From Bauldia sp963759235 (GTDB lineage: Bacteria; Pseudomonadota; Alphaproteobacteria; Rhizobiales; Kaistiaceae), in contig CAVWYO010000001.1 in the NCBI GenBank assembly GCA_963759235.1, forward strand, positions 496,001 through 560,000: a DNA stretch of 64,000 bases, in the 5' to 3' direction. Below the pieces are notes generated by a model that did no database searches, was not told where the DNA came from, and was given only the letters and a program-made list of their open reading frames with translations. Position numbers and translations under genes: made by a program. This document shows, in pieces, positions 33,569-43,122 of this stretch (the first letter of the stretch is position 1; the number at the start of each line of letters is the position of its first letter).

Positions 33569-34963
33569 TTAGCCGCCCGTCTCCTTCCTGAGCCGCGTCA
33601 ACCAGCGGCGCGCCTGTCTGCGCACGTTGACCGGAGCGGTGCCGCCGAAGCTGACCCGGCTCGCCACGGACTGGCTGACGCCGAGCACCGAGTAGACCTC
33701 CGCGGTGATCCGCGGTTCGATCGAGCGGAGTTCTTCCAGCGTCAGCCGGTGGAGTGGCCGATTCCTCTCCTCGGCCAGCCGCACGGCCCGGCCGGTGACG
33801 GCGTGAGCCTCGCGAAACGGCATGTCGAGCTTCTGCACCAGCCAGTCGGCGAGATCGGTGGCGGTGGAATAGGCGGCGCCGGCGGCCTTGCGCATCGCCG
33901 CCTTGTCCACCGCCATGTCGCGGACCATGCCGGCCGTCGCCGCGATCGACAGGCCGAGCGTCTCCAGCCCGTCGAAGGCCGGCTCCTTGTCCTCCTGCAT
34001 GTCCTTCTGATAGGCGAGCGGCAGCCCTTTGAGGACGATGAGGAGCGTGTTCAGCGCCCCGACGATCCGGCCGGTCTTGGCGCGGACCAGTTCCGCCGCG
34101 TCGGGATTGCGCTTCTGCGGCATGATCGACGAGCCGGTGGTGAAGCGGTCGGAAAGCCGGATGAGGCCGAAGCCGGAAGACGACCAAATGACGATCTCCT
34201 CGGCGAAGCGCGACAGGTGGACCGCGGTGAGGCTCGCCGCCGCGAGCGGCTCGACGACGAAGTCGCGATCCGACACCGCGTCGAGCGAATTGGCGGTCGG
34301 ACGGTCGAAGCCGAGTTCGGCGGCGGTCCGCTCGCGGTCGATCGGGAAGGAGGTGCCGGCAAGCGCTGCCGATCCGAGCGGCGATTCGTTCAGCCGCCGT
34401 CGGGCGTCGGCAAAGCGGCCGCGGTCCCGCCCGATCATCTCGACATAGGCGAGAAGGTGGTGTCCGAAGGTCACCGGCTGCGCCGTCTGCAGATGCGTGA
34501 AGCCCGGCATGACGGTCGCCGCGTGATCGACCGCCTTTTCGGCAAGCGCCAGCTGCAGGTCGCGCAGCCCCGCATCGACCGCATCGATGGCGTCGCGCAC
34601 CCACAGCCTGAGGTCGGTCGCCACCTGATCGTTGCGCGAGCGGGCGGTGTGCAGCCGGCCGCCAGCCGGGCCGATCAGCTCGATCAGCCGCGCCTCGACG
34701 TGGCTGTGCACGTCCTCGAGCGCCCGCGAAAACGTGAACGTTCCCGCCTCGAATTCTCGCAGGATCGTGTCTAGACCGGCGAGGATCTTTTCGCCATCGT
34801 CCGCCGCAATGATGCCACAGCCGGCGAGCATGCGGGCCTGGGCCTTCGATGCCGCGATATCGTGAGCGAAGAGCTTGCGGTCGAAGTCGATCGACGCGTT
34901 GATCTCTTCCATGACGGCGTCGGGGCCTTGGGCGAAGCGCCCGCCCCACATGCGGCTGCTCAT
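33569..34963 (-). CDS. argH: Argininosuccinate lyase
   Basis: A 464-residue fumarase-superfamily enzyme that splits argininosuccinate to arginine and fumarate. It opens MWGGRFAQGPDAVMEEINAS, has HTARSRNDQV and the GFTHLQTAQPVTFGHH helix, and carries the superfamily signature GSSIMPQKRNPD with the catalytic serine. Length is normal. It starts 24 bases from the divergent tlpA-like gene, so the two share a very short promoter region. Confidence 0.97.
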   Translation of the reverse strand: MSSRMWGGRFAQGPDAVMEEINASIDFDRKLFAHDIAASKAQARMLAGCGIIAADDGEKILAGLDTILREFEAGTFTFSRALEDVHSHVEARLIELIGPAGGRLHTARSRNDQVATDLRLWVRDAIDAVDAGLRDLQLALAEKAVDHAATVMPGFTHLQTAQPVTFGHHLLAYVEMIGRDRGRFADARRRLNESPLGSAALAGTSFPIDRERTAAELGFDRPTANSLDAVSDRDFVVEPLAAASLTAVHLSRFAEEIVIWSSSGFGLIRLSDRFTTGSSIMPQKRNPDAAELVRAKTGRIVGALNTLLIVLKGLPLAYQKDMQEDKEPAFDGLETLGLSIAATAGMVRDMAVDKAAMRKAAGAAYSTATDLADWLVQKLDMPFREAHAVTGRAVRLAEERNRPLHRLTLEELRSIEPRITAEVYSVLGVSQSVASRVSFGGTAPVNVRRQARRWLTRLRKETGG

Positions 34964-34987
34964 GATCGCTCCGGAGTGAAGAATCGT

Positions 34988-35659
34988 ATGGCTGACCAGT
35001 CCCCCCGGCGACGAACCGCCATCCTGATCGCCGCCGCCGCCCTGGCCGGGATCGTTGCCGGAGCCATCGCGGTATATGTCATGCAGTTGGGGGATGGCAA
35101 CGGTGCGGCGGCAACCGCCGATAGCGGCCAAACCGTCGATTGCGGCGACGCGCTGGCCGCCGCAAAGCGCGTCGCTCCGCTCGCCAAAGGCGAGGTCGCG
35201 GCCTTCAGCGTCGCCTCTGCCGCGGACCCGCTCGCCGATCTTGCCTTCCAGGGACCGGACGGAACCAAGCTGACCCTTGCCGCCCTCGGCGGCAAGACCA
35301 CGCTGGTCAATCTGTGGGCCACCTGGTGCGTGCCCTGCCGCGCCGAGATGCCGGCGCTCGACCGCCTCGAGGCCGATCTCGGCGGCGACGATTTCCAGGT
35401 CGTGCCGATCAACATCGACCTCAACGCCGAGGAGCGTGCCCGCGCCTTCTTCGACGAGGTCGGGGTGAAGAACCTCGTCTTCTACTCCGACCCCTCCACC
35501 GGCGTCTTTCGCGAACTGAAGAAGCGCGGCCTCGCCCTCGGCCTGCCGACAACCTTGCTGGTCGACCCCAAGGGGTGCCGGGTCGGCGCCATCCAGGGGC
35601 CGGCCAAGTGGGACTCCGACGACGCCAAGGCGCTGATCACCGCGGCCATCGGCAGCTAG
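34988..35659 (+). CDS. tlpA: TlpA-family membrane-anchored thiol:disulfide oxidoreductase
   Basis: A 223-residue protein with an N-terminal membrane anchor (TAILIAAAALAGIVAGAIAVYVM) and a periplasmic thioredoxin fold with the active site WATWCVPCRAE (Cys114, Cys117) and cis-proline in LGLPTT. Two more cysteines (Cys52 and one in PKGCRVG) are present, as in rhizobial TlpA. It reduces disulfides in the periplasm, typically for cytochrome oxidase copper-site assembly. The argH/tlpA divergent arrangement is common in Rhizobiales. Confidence 0.92.
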   Translation: MADQSPRRRTAILIAAAALAGIVAGAIAVYVMQLGDGNGAAATADSGQTVDCGDALAAAKRVAPLAKGEVAAFSVASAADPLADLAFQGPDGTKLTLAALGGKTTLVNLWATWCVPCRAEMPALDRLEADLGGDDFQVVPINIDLNAEERARAFFDEVGVKNLVFYSDPSTGVFRELKKRGLALGLPTTLLVDPKGCRVGAIQGPAKWDSDDAKALITAAIGS

Positions 35660-35756
35660 AGAAATTTCCGGAAAGATGTATGCACCTTCCGCCCGGAAAT
35701 TGCGGAGAATCAATTAGTTAGGGCAAAGGCCGATTCGATCCGAACGGACTTGATAG
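35660..35756. repeat. Intergenic palindromic element, copy C (diverged)
   Basis: Starts directly after the tlpA stop codon. It aligns with copies B and D throughout (TTTCCGGAAAG, CACCTTCCGCCCGGAAAT, GAGAATCAA, GGGCAAAGGCC, CCGAACGGACTT) but with many substitutions that weaken both inverted repeats, so it looks older. Confidence 0.82.
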
Positions 35757-35763
35757 GGCGGGT

Positions 35764-36969
35764 TCAGGCGGCCTGCCCAGCCAGTGCGGCGCCGCCGCTT
35801 TCGCCGGTGCCGTCATCTTCGCCCGCCACCACGATCTGGTCGCGGCCTTCCGCTTTCGCGCGATAGAGCGCCTCGTCGGCGGATGCGTAGATGTCGTCAA
35901 GGGTGCATCGGCTGTGCCGTTCGACGCATGCGATGCCGCCGCTCAGCGTCGGCGCGACGGCTTCCGTTCCGACCTCGCGGCAAGCCTCGGCGAAGGCGTG
36001 TCGGATTCGCTCCGCCACGATCTCGGCGGCTCTCGCCGTCGAGCGCGGCAAGATGACGGCGAACTCTTCGCCGCCCATCCGACCGACGATGTCGGTTTCC
36101 CGCAGCACGCTGCGGGTGGCTTGGCCGAAGCGTTCCAATACGCGGTCGCCCATCGCGTGCCCGAAATCGTCATTGATCGATTTGAAACGATCGAGATCGA
36201 AGACGATCAGTGACAATGGCTCGCCGGTGCCGGCGCTCCGTGCGAGGAGAGCGTCGGCGCTTTCGAGGAAGGCGCGGCGATTGGCGACGCCGGTCAGCGG
36301 ATCGATGCGGGCCGCCGTCTTATGCTCGATCTCGCGCTGCTCCTTGACCATGGCCACGGCAAAGATGGCGGTGCCGATGACGAAGGCGAGGGTCTCGAAA
36401 TGGATCAGCCCGAACCAGCTGCCGAGCGTCGGCGGGTTGGTGGGCGCCAGCCTGCCGAGGCCGGCCAGCACCGCGCCGATGGCGAAGAACGAACCATGCA
36501 GCGAGAGAAGCACGATCAGCGGCCAGCGGGTCTGGAGGCCGCGCATCTTGCCCAGCCAGAACTCCGCCGCGGCAGCCAGAAGGTAGACGGAGATGACGCC
36601 GAGATTGAGCGCCATCTGAGCTTCGGCCGAAACCCGGAAGATCGCAAAGAAGGCGATCAGCCAGATGATGGCGCCCGCCGCGACGATGGCGGGGCTCGGC
36701 CTGCGGTCATTGCAGGCGACTGCGGCCGCCCAGATCATCGCCGGGCTGAGATTGAGGAACACGATGCCGAGGACCACCGACGGAAGCCCGAATGCGGCGC
36801 CCGAAGAGGACAGCAGCGGCACGCCGACGGCCAGCGCAAGGTCCGCCCCCGCCCACCATAGCGGCGCCTTGGATTCCCGGTTCTGCAGCCATGCGAAAAG
36901 CAGGAACGCGCCGCTGACCGCAGCGACAAAGCTCGCCGCCAGCATCAATGTTGGGAGGTCGATGGCCAT
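35764..36969 (-). CDS. Membrane diguanylate cyclase (GGDEF), copy 1
   Basis: A 401-residue protein. The N-terminal half has six to seven membrane helices, beginning IDLPTLMLAASFVAAVSGAFLLFAW. The C-terminal GGDEF domain reads DPLTGVANRRAFLE, DLDRFKSINDDFGH, and the intact active site GGEEF, with an allosteric inhibitory I-site RETD five residues before it. It should make cyclic di-GMP under feedback control. It has the same architecture as the next gene upstream and arose with it by tandem duplication. Confidence 0.9.
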   Translation of the reverse strand: MAIDLPTLMLAASFVAAVSGAFLLFAWLQNRESKAPLWWAGADLALAVGVPLLSSSGAAFGLPSVVLGIVFLNLSPAMIWAAAVACNDRRPSPAIVAAGAIIWLIAFFAIFRVSAEAQMALNLGVISVYLLAAAAEFWLGKMRGLQTRWPLIVLLSLHGSFFAIGAVLAGLGRLAPTNPPTLGSWFGLIHFETLAFVIGTAIFAVAMVKEQREIEHKTAARIDPLTGVANRRAFLESADALLARSAGTGEPLSLIVFDLDRFKSINDDFGHAMGDRVLERFGQATRSVLRETDIVGRMGGEEFAVILPRSTARAAEIVAERIRHAFAEACREVGTEAVAPTLSGGIACVERHSRCTLDDIYASADEALYRAKAEGRDQIVVAGEDDGTGESGGAALAGQAA

Positions 36970-37145
36970 TTTCCCCCGGTACCCGTTTTGTCGATCGACC
37001 CGGCCGTCACGCCGGCTTTTCGTTCCTGCCGCCGACGCTAGCCGAAAAGCCCGAAGGTCGGGTTAGGCCGATCCCGAAAACCCGACAAGTCATGGCAACC
37101 AATTCTTAAATTTCGCCGCACGGCGGGCGAGCACCGTCGCCACCG

Positions 37146-38339
37146 TCAAGCCACCCGCTCGAGAAACGGGCCGTCGTCGCCGTTCCGTGCCGGCTTCGGC
37201 CGCTCGACGCGGTTCCGCCCATTCTGCTTAGCCTGGTAAAGACCGAGGTCGGCGGAAACCAGGATCGAATCGACGGTTGAATGCGGATGTGCGGTCGTCA
37301 CCCCGGCGCTGACGGTGGCGTTTACGGCGCGCCCGTCGATGGAGCGGCCGTCCGCCTCGAAGGTCGCGCGAATTCGCTCCGCGACGACAAACGCCGCACC
37401 GAGACTGGTATCCGGCAGGATCAGGGCGAATTCCTCGCCGCCGATGCGTCCGGCGAAGTCGTTCGCGCGCAGGACCGAGCGCACCGTCTCGCCGAATCGC
37501 CTGAGCACCGCGTCGCCCACCGCGTGGCCGAAGTTGTCGTTGACCAGCTTGAAGTGATCGAGATCGAAGATGATGATCGACAACGGCAGATCGCCCTCGA
37601 GGCTCCGTTTCAGCGCCTTGCCGGCTCGGACCATGAAGGCGCCGCGGTTGGCCACACCTGTCAACGCGTCCGTTTCGGCGGCATCCTTCTGGCGGCGCTC
37701 GCCGCGTTCACGTGACAAGGCGACGATGAACACGGCCGTGCCGAGCAGATAGATGATGGAGACGAAATGGATGAGGCCGAACCAGCTCGCCAGCGGGACC
37801 GGCGCGCCGTCGGTGATCCGGCCGGTTGCCGCCTCGATCACCCCGGCAACGAAAACCGCCGCCTGTAGAAGGCAGAGCGCGACGAGCGGCCGCCGGGCCT
37901 TCAGTCCATCGGCACCTCCGCGCCAGAACTCCCAGGCCGTCGCCAGCGCGAAGGCGGCGAAGATCGACAGGGTGAGCGACATCCCCAACCCCTGGGATGA
38001 CGCGACGTGTGGATCGGCGACGACAAAGACGCTGAGGGCGACGCCGGCGACCACGGGAAGCGTCGGTATGCGACGTCCGTTGAAGAGCCGCGACGACACC
38101 CAGAACAATGCCGGCGCCACATTCATGAGCGCCGCGCCGATCGGCATCAGCGCCATCGCGCCGGGCAAGATCGCAAGCGTCATCAGACCGACGCTGACGG
38201 CATAGACCACGTCGCCGGCGGCCCACCACACCAACGACCGCCCGTCGTGCCCGTGCGTCCAGGCGTAGAAGACAAAGACAGCGCTCAGGCCCGCGACAAA
38301 GCTGCCAGCGGCCATCAATGTCGGGAGGTCGAAATGCAT
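37146..38339 (-). CDS. Membrane diguanylate cyclase (GGDEF), copy 2
   Basis: A 397-residue paralog of the downstream cyclase. The same N-terminal start (FDLPTLMAAGSFVAGLSAVFVFYAW) and membrane-helix layout are followed by DALTGVANRGAFMV, DLDHFKLVNDNFGH and GGEEF, with the I-site RAND five residues before. ATG 38339 is chosen because MHFDLPTL matches the start of copy 1. The membrane half has diverged more than the catalytic half, suggesting different input signals. Confidence 0.9.
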   Translation of the reverse strand: MHFDLPTLMAAGSFVAGLSAVFVFYAWTHGHDGRSLVWWAAGDVVYAVSVGLMTLAILPGAMALMPIGAALMNVAPALFWVSSRLFNGRRIPTLPVVAGVALSVFVVADPHVASSQGLGMSLTLSIFAAFALATAWEFWRGGADGLKARRPLVALCLLQAAVFVAGVIEAATGRITDGAPVPLASWFGLIHFVSIIYLLGTAVFIVALSRERGERRQKDAAETDALTGVANRGAFMVRAGKALKRSLEGDLPLSIIIFDLDHFKLVNDNFGHAVGDAVLRRFGETVRSVLRANDFAGRIGGEEFALILPDTSLGAAFVVAERIRATFEADGRSIDGRAVNATVSAGVTTAHPHSTVDSILVSADLGLYQAKQNGRNRVERPKPARNGDDGPFLERVA

Positions 38340-38545
38340 CCCAAACTCGTATCGGAACGACCGGCGCCACATGCCCCGCCTGCCCGCAGGTTACCCGCCG
38401 GAGTGCTGACACTCCGTTATCGCCACTACCGAAAAACCTAGGGATTGTGGCGAGGTATTCTTAACCATCCCCGGCGACGCGGGGGACGCACTCCGACAAT
38501 CCTGGCGCCGCCGGATCGCGATGCTTCCGTCGGCGGATGCGCCGG

Positions 38546-38653
38546 TCTAGCGCATTTTCAGGAAAAGTGTGCGCACTTTTCCGCCCGGAAAATGCGAAGA
38601 ATCAAAGAGCTAGAGCGGAGGCCCCGATTCAATCAGAACGGACTTTGCTCTAG
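38546..38653. repeat. Intergenic palindromic element, copy D
   Basis: About 108 bases bounded by TCTAGCGC and GCTCTAGC. Inner dyad GGAAAAGTGTGCGCACTTTTCC at 38560-38583 (nearly perfect palindrome), then the second half almost identical to copy B, with an outer GAGC...GCTC repeat. The right end supplies the stop codon (TAG on the minus strand) of the dehydrogenase gene. Confidence 0.88.
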
Positions 38654-39531
38654 CGGGTGGGAACCGGCGTCTCGCCGCGATAGTCGTAAAAGCCGCGCCC
38701 GGATTTGCGCCCGAGCCAGCCCGCCTCGACGTACTTCACCAGGAGCGGGCAAGGCCGGTATTTGGAATCGGAGAGGCCCTCATAGAGGACCTGCATGATC
38801 GACAGGCAGGTGTCGAGCCCGATGAAATCGGCGAGCTGCAACGGCCCCATCGGATGATGGGCGCCGAGCCGCATCGCGGTGTCGATCGCCTCGACCGTGC
38901 CGACGCCTTCGTGCAGCGTGTAGATCGCCTCGTTGATCATCGGCAGCAGGATGCGATTGACGATGAAGCCGGGGAAATCTTCCGCCACCACGATCGTCTT
39001 GCCGAGGCGGGCGACGAATTCGCGCGCGGCGTCGAAGGTCTCCTCGTCGGTGGCGATGCCGCGGATCACCTCGACCAGCTCCATGACCGGCACCGGGTTC
39101 ATGAAGTGGATGCCGATGAAGCGCTCGGGCGCCGCCGTCGTCGCGGCAAGGCGGGTGATCGACAGTGACGAGGTGTTGCTGGCGAGCATTGCCTCGGGCT
39201 TCACGACGGGCCGGAGCTTGGCAAAGATGGCGCGCTTGACGGCCTCTTCCTCGGTGGCCGACTCGATGATCAAATCGGCGGCGACAAGGGCCGCCATGTC
39301 GGGCGCCGCCGAAATCCGTTCGAGCGCCGCGCTCCGGTCGGATTCGGTGATCTTCTCGGAGGCCACCTGACGGGCCATGTTGCCGTTGATGGTGGCCAGG
39401 CTCGACTTGATCCGGTCCTCCGAAACGTCGTTGACCAGCACATCGAAGCCGGCAAGGGCGCAGACATGGGCGATGCCGCTTCCCATCTGTCCGGCGCCGA
39501 TGACGCCGATCGTCCTGATCTGTTTTGCCAT
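38650..39531 (-). CDS. 3-hydroxybutyryl-CoA dehydrogenase
   Basis: A 293-residue enzyme: the NAD-binding IGVIGAGQMGSGIAHVCALAG, SNTSSLSI, the catalytic histidine in GIHFMNPVPVMELVE, and a helical C-terminal domain (GFIVNRILLPMINEAI, HPMGPLQLADFIGLD, GRKSGRGFYDY). It interconverts 3-hydroxybutyryl-CoA and acetoacetyl-CoA in butanoate and polyhydroxybutyrate metabolism. It lies downstream of etfAB, which can take electrons from acyl-CoA dehydrogenases in the same pathway. Confidence 0.94.
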   Translation of the reverse strand: MAKQIRTIGVIGAGQMGSGIAHVCALAGFDVLVNDVSEDRIKSSLATINGNMARQVASEKITESDRSAALERISAAPDMAALVAADLIIESATEEEAVKRAIFAKLRPVVKPEAMLASNTSSLSITRLAATTAAPERFIGIHFMNPVPVMELVEVIRGIATDEETFDAAREFVARLGKTIVVAEDFPGFIVNRILLPMINEAIYTLHEGVGTVEAIDTAMRLGAHHPMGPLQLADFIGLDTCLSIMQVLYEGLSDSKYRPCPLLVKYVEAGWLGRKSGRGFYDYRGETPVPTR

Positions 39532-39670
39532 TTGTCCTAGCCGGTCGCACACGCCGCAATGCAGCATTCGAGCATGAAGGCGAGACTTGTCAAGGATTTC
39601 GCCGCGATGGCGTTCGAAATCACGTCGCTTCGACGCCCGGTGCTGGCCCTGAACGCCGGATGCACCTCTC

Positions 39671-40606
39671 TCAGAGGGCCTTGTCGAGCGCCGGCAGGAT
39701 CTCGAAGACGTCGCCGACGAGCCCATAGTCGGCGACCTGGAAGATCGGCGCCTCCGGATCCTTGTTGATGGCGACGATGACCTTGGACTCCTTCATGCCG
39801 GCAAGGTGCTGGATGGCGCCCGAGATGCCGCAGGCGATGTAGAGGTCGGGGGCGACGACCTTGCCGGTCTGGCCGACCTGGAGGTCGTTGGCGGCGTAGC
39901 CGGCGTCGACGGCGGCGCGTGAGGCACCGATCGCCGCGCCGAGCTTGTCGGCGACCGGCTCGAGGTATTTGCGGAAGTTCTCGGCCGACTGGAAGGCCCT
40001 GCCGCCGGAGACGATCACCCTGGCGGTGGTCAGCTCCGGACGCTCCAGTTCCGGTATCGCGGCGGCAACGAACGACGAGCCGCCCTCCGACGCTGCCGGC
40101 GCCCCGATCGTCTCGACCGGCGCGGCAACGCTCCCGTCGGCAGCCGGCTTGAAGGCCGAGCCGCGGACGGTGATCACCTTCTTGGTGTCGCCGGTCTGCA
40201 CCGTCTCGATGGCGTTGCCGGCATAGATCGGCCGCTCGAAGGTGTCGGGCGCCACGACCCTGATGATGTCGGAGACCTGGGCGACGTCGAGGAGCGCGGC
40301 AACCCGCGGCATGACATTCTTGCCGAAGGTCGTCGCCGGCGCGATCACCGCGTCGTAGGAAGCGGCAAGCGAGACGATCAGCGCGGCGAGCGGCTCGGCA
40401 AGCTGATGGGCAAGCGAATCGGCATCGGCGGCAAGCACCTTGGCGACACCGGCAAGCCGCGCCGCCGCATCGGCGGCCTGAGCGCAGTCCTTGCCGGCGA
40501 CGAGGACATGGACATCGCCGCCGAGTTCCAGCGCCGCCGTCAGCGTCCGGGCCGTCGCTTCCTTGAGGCCCGCGTTGTCGTGCTCGGCAACGAGGAGCGT
40601 CGTCAT
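39671..40606 (-). CDS. etfA: Electron transfer flavoprotein subunit alpha
   Basis: A 311-residue subunit with a diverged N-terminal domain and the conserved FAD-binding C-terminal domain (VIVSGGRAFQSAEN, GASRAAVDAGYA, QVGQTGKVVAPDLYIACGISGAIQHLAGM). ETF carries electrons from acyl-CoA dehydrogenases to ETF-ubiquinone oxidoreductase. Its ATG overlaps the etfB stop by four bases. Confidence 0.96.
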   Translation of the reverse strand: MTTLLVAEHDNAGLKEATARTLTAALELGGDVHVLVAGKDCAQAADAAARLAGVAKVLAADADSLAHQLAEPLAALIVSLAASYDAVIAPATTFGKNVMPRVAALLDVAQVSDIIRVVAPDTFERPIYAGNAIETVQTGDTKKVITVRGSAFKPAADGSVAAPVETIGAPAASEGGSSFVAAAIPELERPELTTARVIVSGGRAFQSAENFRKYLEPVADKLGAAIGASRAAVDAGYAANDLQVGQTGKVVAPDLYIACGISGAIQHLAGMKESKVIVAINKDPEAPIFQVADYGLVGDVFEILPALDKAL

Positions 40607-41352
40607 AGCACCCCCGCCTCGTTCCTCAGTCTGTCGACCAGTTCCGCGGCGGAAGCGAGCTTGACGCCGGCACGTCGCGCCGGCGGCGCCTCGACCTTCA
40701 AGACCTTCAGCCGCGGCGTCAGGTCGACGCCGAGGTCGGCGGGAGTCTTCTCGTCGATCGGCTTCTTCTTGGCCTTCATGATGTTGGGGAGCGAGGCGTA
40801 GCGCGGCTCGTTGAGGCGGAGGTCGGTGGTGACGACCGCCGGCAGCTGGAGCCGCACCGTCTCAAGCCCGCCGTCGACCTCGCGGGTGACGGTCGCCGCC
40901 TCGCCGTCGATCGCGAGCTTCGAGGCGAAGGTGCCCTGCGGCCAGCCGAGGAGCGCGGCAAGCATCTGGCCGGTCTGGTTGCAATCGTCGTCGATCGCCT
41001 GCTTGCCGAGGATCACCAGGCCCGGCGCCTCTTCGGCAACGATCGCCCTCAGCGCCTTGGCGACGCCGAGCGGCTCGGTGGGCTGGTCGGTCTTCACCAG
41101 GATGCCGCGGTCGGCCCCCATGGCGAGGCCGGTGCGGATGGTGTCGGCCGCCGCCGCCGAGCCGATCGACACCAGGACCACCTCCTCGGCCTGGCCGGCT
41201 TCCTTCAGCCTCAGCGCCTCCTCGACGGCGATCTCGTCGAACGGGTTCATCGCCATCTTGACGTTGGCGAGGTCCACCCCGGTGCCGTCGGGCTTGACCC
41301 GGACCTTGACGTTGAAATCGACGACCCGCTTGACGGGCACAAGGATCTTCAT
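40603..41352 (-). CDS. etfB: Electron transfer flavoprotein subunit beta
   Basis: A 249-residue subunit: opens KILVPVKRVVDFNVKVR, with the AMP-binding region ILGKQAIDDDCNQTGQMLAALLGW, and the ETF-beta signature AVVTTDLRLNEPRYASLPNIMKAKKK (split across residues about 190-217). It pairs with EtfA. Operon order etfB-etfA-dehydrogenase is conserved in rhizobia. Confidence 0.96.
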   Translation of the reverse strand: MKILVPVKRVVDFNVKVRVKPDGTGVDLANVKMAMNPFDEIAVEEALRLKEAGQAEEVVLVSIGSAAAADTIRTGLAMGADRGILVKTDQPTEPLGVAKALRAIVAEEAPGLVILGKQAIDDDCNQTGQMLAALLGWPQGTFASKLAIDGEAATVTREVDGGLETVRLQLPAVVTTDLRLNEPRYASLPNIMKAKKKPIDEKTPADLGVDLTPRLKVLKVEAPPARRAGVKLASAAELVDRLRNEAGVL

Positions 41353-41409
41353 GTCGCGGGAGCTTCCAGAATCCGCCGCTTTGGGGAGCGGCTGCGGACC
41401 CTACCGGCG

Positions 41410-42150
41410 TCACCTACCATCGTCAATGTCGGGGCCCGGCGGCGGCGCGGGAAGCGCCGGCGCCCGGCCGAAGAGCGGCACCCCGCGGCGCCGCATGACC
41501 AGCGTCAGCACGGCGCCGGTGATCAGTCCGCCGACATGCGCCCACCAGGCAACGTCATCGCCCGGCTGGGCGACCAGCACCGAATAGAACTGGAACAGGA
41601 CCCAGAAGCCGAGCACCCACACGGCGCCGAGCCGGAGCGGGATGCGGCCGAGCGCCAGCACCCACACTTTCTGTCGCGGGTGGAGCATCAGATAAGCCGC
41701 CACCACACCGGCCACCGCGCCGGACGCGCCGATCACCGCCGCTTCGCTCGCCGGATCGTTGAGCACATAGGCCCACCCCGCCCCGACCGCGCAAAGCCCG
41801 TAGAACAGCACGAAGCGGGCATGGCCGAAGTCGTCCTCGACATTGTCGGCGAACACCCACAGGAAGACCATGTTGCCGAGAAGATGCCACAGGTCGCCGT
41901 GCAGGAACGAGTAGGTGAGGATGGTCAGCCAGTGCGGCACCACCGCCAGACCAGCCGGTAGAGCGACGTAGCCGTTGAACACCGCCGGCACCAGACCGAG
42001 CGAGAGGACCGAGCCCTCCTTGACCCCGTCGACGCCGCCGGCCTCGACCAGGAAATAGACGATCACGTTCAGCGCGATCAGCGTCCAGGTGGCGTAGGGA
42101 CGGCTGATATAGCGGAGCGGCCTGCCGTCGTGGACTGGTAAGATCGACAA
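41410..42150 (-). CDS. Rhomboid-family intramembrane serine protease
   Basis: A 246-residue membrane protein with about six helices. Hallmarks are HGDLWHLLGNMVFLWVF, the catalytic serine in GASGAVAGV (Ser143) and the catalytic histidine in AHVGGLITG. Rhomboids cut membrane proteins inside the bilayer. Start is TTG at 42150 with a GGGAGGGGGG ribosome-binding site. Located between etfB and the cobalamin enzyme; no functional link is evident. Confidence 0.9.
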   Translation of the reverse strand: MSILPVHDGRPLRYISRPYATWTLIALNVIVYFLVEAGGVDGVKEGSVLSLGLVPAVFNGYVALPAGLAVVPHWLTILTYSFLHGDLWHLLGNMVFLWVFADNVEDDFGHARFVLFYGLCAVGAGWAYVLNDPASEAAVIGASGAVAGVVAAYLMLHPRQKVWVLALGRIPLRLGAVWVLGFWVLFQFYSVLVAQPGDDVAWWAHVGGLITGAVLTLVMRRRGVPLFGRAPALPAPPPGPDIDDGR

Positions 42151-42165
42151 GCCCCCCCTCCCGCG

Positions 42166-42732
42166 TCAGCGGTTCTCCCCGGGCACCCAGAGCACGTCGC
42201 TCGCCCCATCGTCATTGGCGACGCGCGCGGCGACGAACAGAAAGTCCGACAGCCGGTTGACGAAAGTCAGCGCGGCCGGGTTGAGCGGCTCGCGCGAATT
42301 GAGGTCGACCATGACCCGCTCGGCCCGTCGGGCGACGGTGCGGGCGAGATGCAAGGCCGCCGCGAACGGCGTTCCGCCGGGCAGGATGAAGGAGGTGAGC
42401 GGCGCGAGATCGGCGTTCATGGCGTCGATCTCGGCCTCGAGACGGGCAACCTGGGCTTCGACGATGCGCAGGCGCTCGCGCTTGCGCGGACCGCCGTCGG
42501 GAACCGCAAGGTCGGCGCCGAGATCGAAGAGATCGTTCTGGATGCGGGCGAGCATTTGATCGAGGTCGCCGCCCCCCGCCGCCACGCGGGCAAGGCCGAT
42601 CGTCGCGTTCAACTCGTCGATCGTGCCGATGGCCTCGAAGCGCGGATCGGATTTCGACCGCCGCTCGCCGCTGCCCAGCGCCGAGGTGCCGGCGTCGCCG
42701 GTGCGGGTGTAGATCCTGTTGAGGACGACCAT
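42166..42732 (-). CDS. Cob(I)alamin adenosyltransferase, PduO type
   Basis: A 188-residue ATP:corrinoid adenosyltransferase. The N-terminal TRTGDAGTSAL loop binds ATP, followed by IGTIDELNATIGLAR and the helix with ARTVARRAERVMVDL and the tail LSDFLFVAARVAN. It makes adenosylcobalamin for enzymes such as methylmalonyl-CoA mutase. It lies 15 bases upstream of the rhomboid gene. Confidence 0.94.
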   Translation of the reverse strand: MVVLNRIYTRTGDAGTSALGSGERRSKSDPRFEAIGTIDELNATIGLARVAAGGGDLDQMLARIQNDLFDLGADLAVPDGGPRKRERLRIVEAQVARLEAEIDAMNADLAPLTSFILPGGTPFAAALHLARTVARRAERVMVDLNSREPLNPAALTFVNRLSDFLFVAARVANDDGASDVLWVPGENR

Positions 42733-42745
42733 GGGCCTGCCCGTT

Positions 42746-42937
42746 TCACTTGGAGGAGAAGTAGAGCGCCGTCATCATGATCACGATGGCGACGAACTGC
42801 AGGATCACCCGCCAGCGCATGAAGAGTTGCGAGCGGTTGCCGGAGTTGCCGCGCACCATGTTGATGATGCCGAGCGCCAGCACGATGACCACCGCGGCGA
42901 GGGCGACGAAGGTCGCGCCGTGAAGAACGGTTTCCAT
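42746..42937 (-). CDS. Twin-transmembrane HIG1-like small protein
   Basis: A 63-residue protein with two membrane helices joined by a short basic loop (GNSGNRSQLFMRWRV), the pattern of HIG1-domain proteins found next to the PduO-type gene in many Rhizobiales. HIG1 proteins associate with respiratory supercomplexes; the bacterial role is not established. It ends 13 bases before the adenosyltransferase start, so both are likely one transcript. Confidence 0.8.
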   Translation of the reverse strand: METVLHGATFVALAAVVIVLALGIINMVRGNSGNRSQLFMRWRVILQFVAIVIMMTALYFSSK

Positions 42938-43122
42938 CAACGCCGCCCGTCGAGCGCCGGGGCGGTGCGGCGATCGTCTTCGATCCGCATGCCGTCCATA
43001 TAGAAGCTTCTCGCCGACCGAGCCAATGGCGAAGCGCCGCGACGGCGCCGGACCGGCGGACTTGCCGCAGGCCGCCGGCCGGAGCAAGCTTCGGTTGCGG
43101 CGAGACTTGGGGGGCGGGGCAT

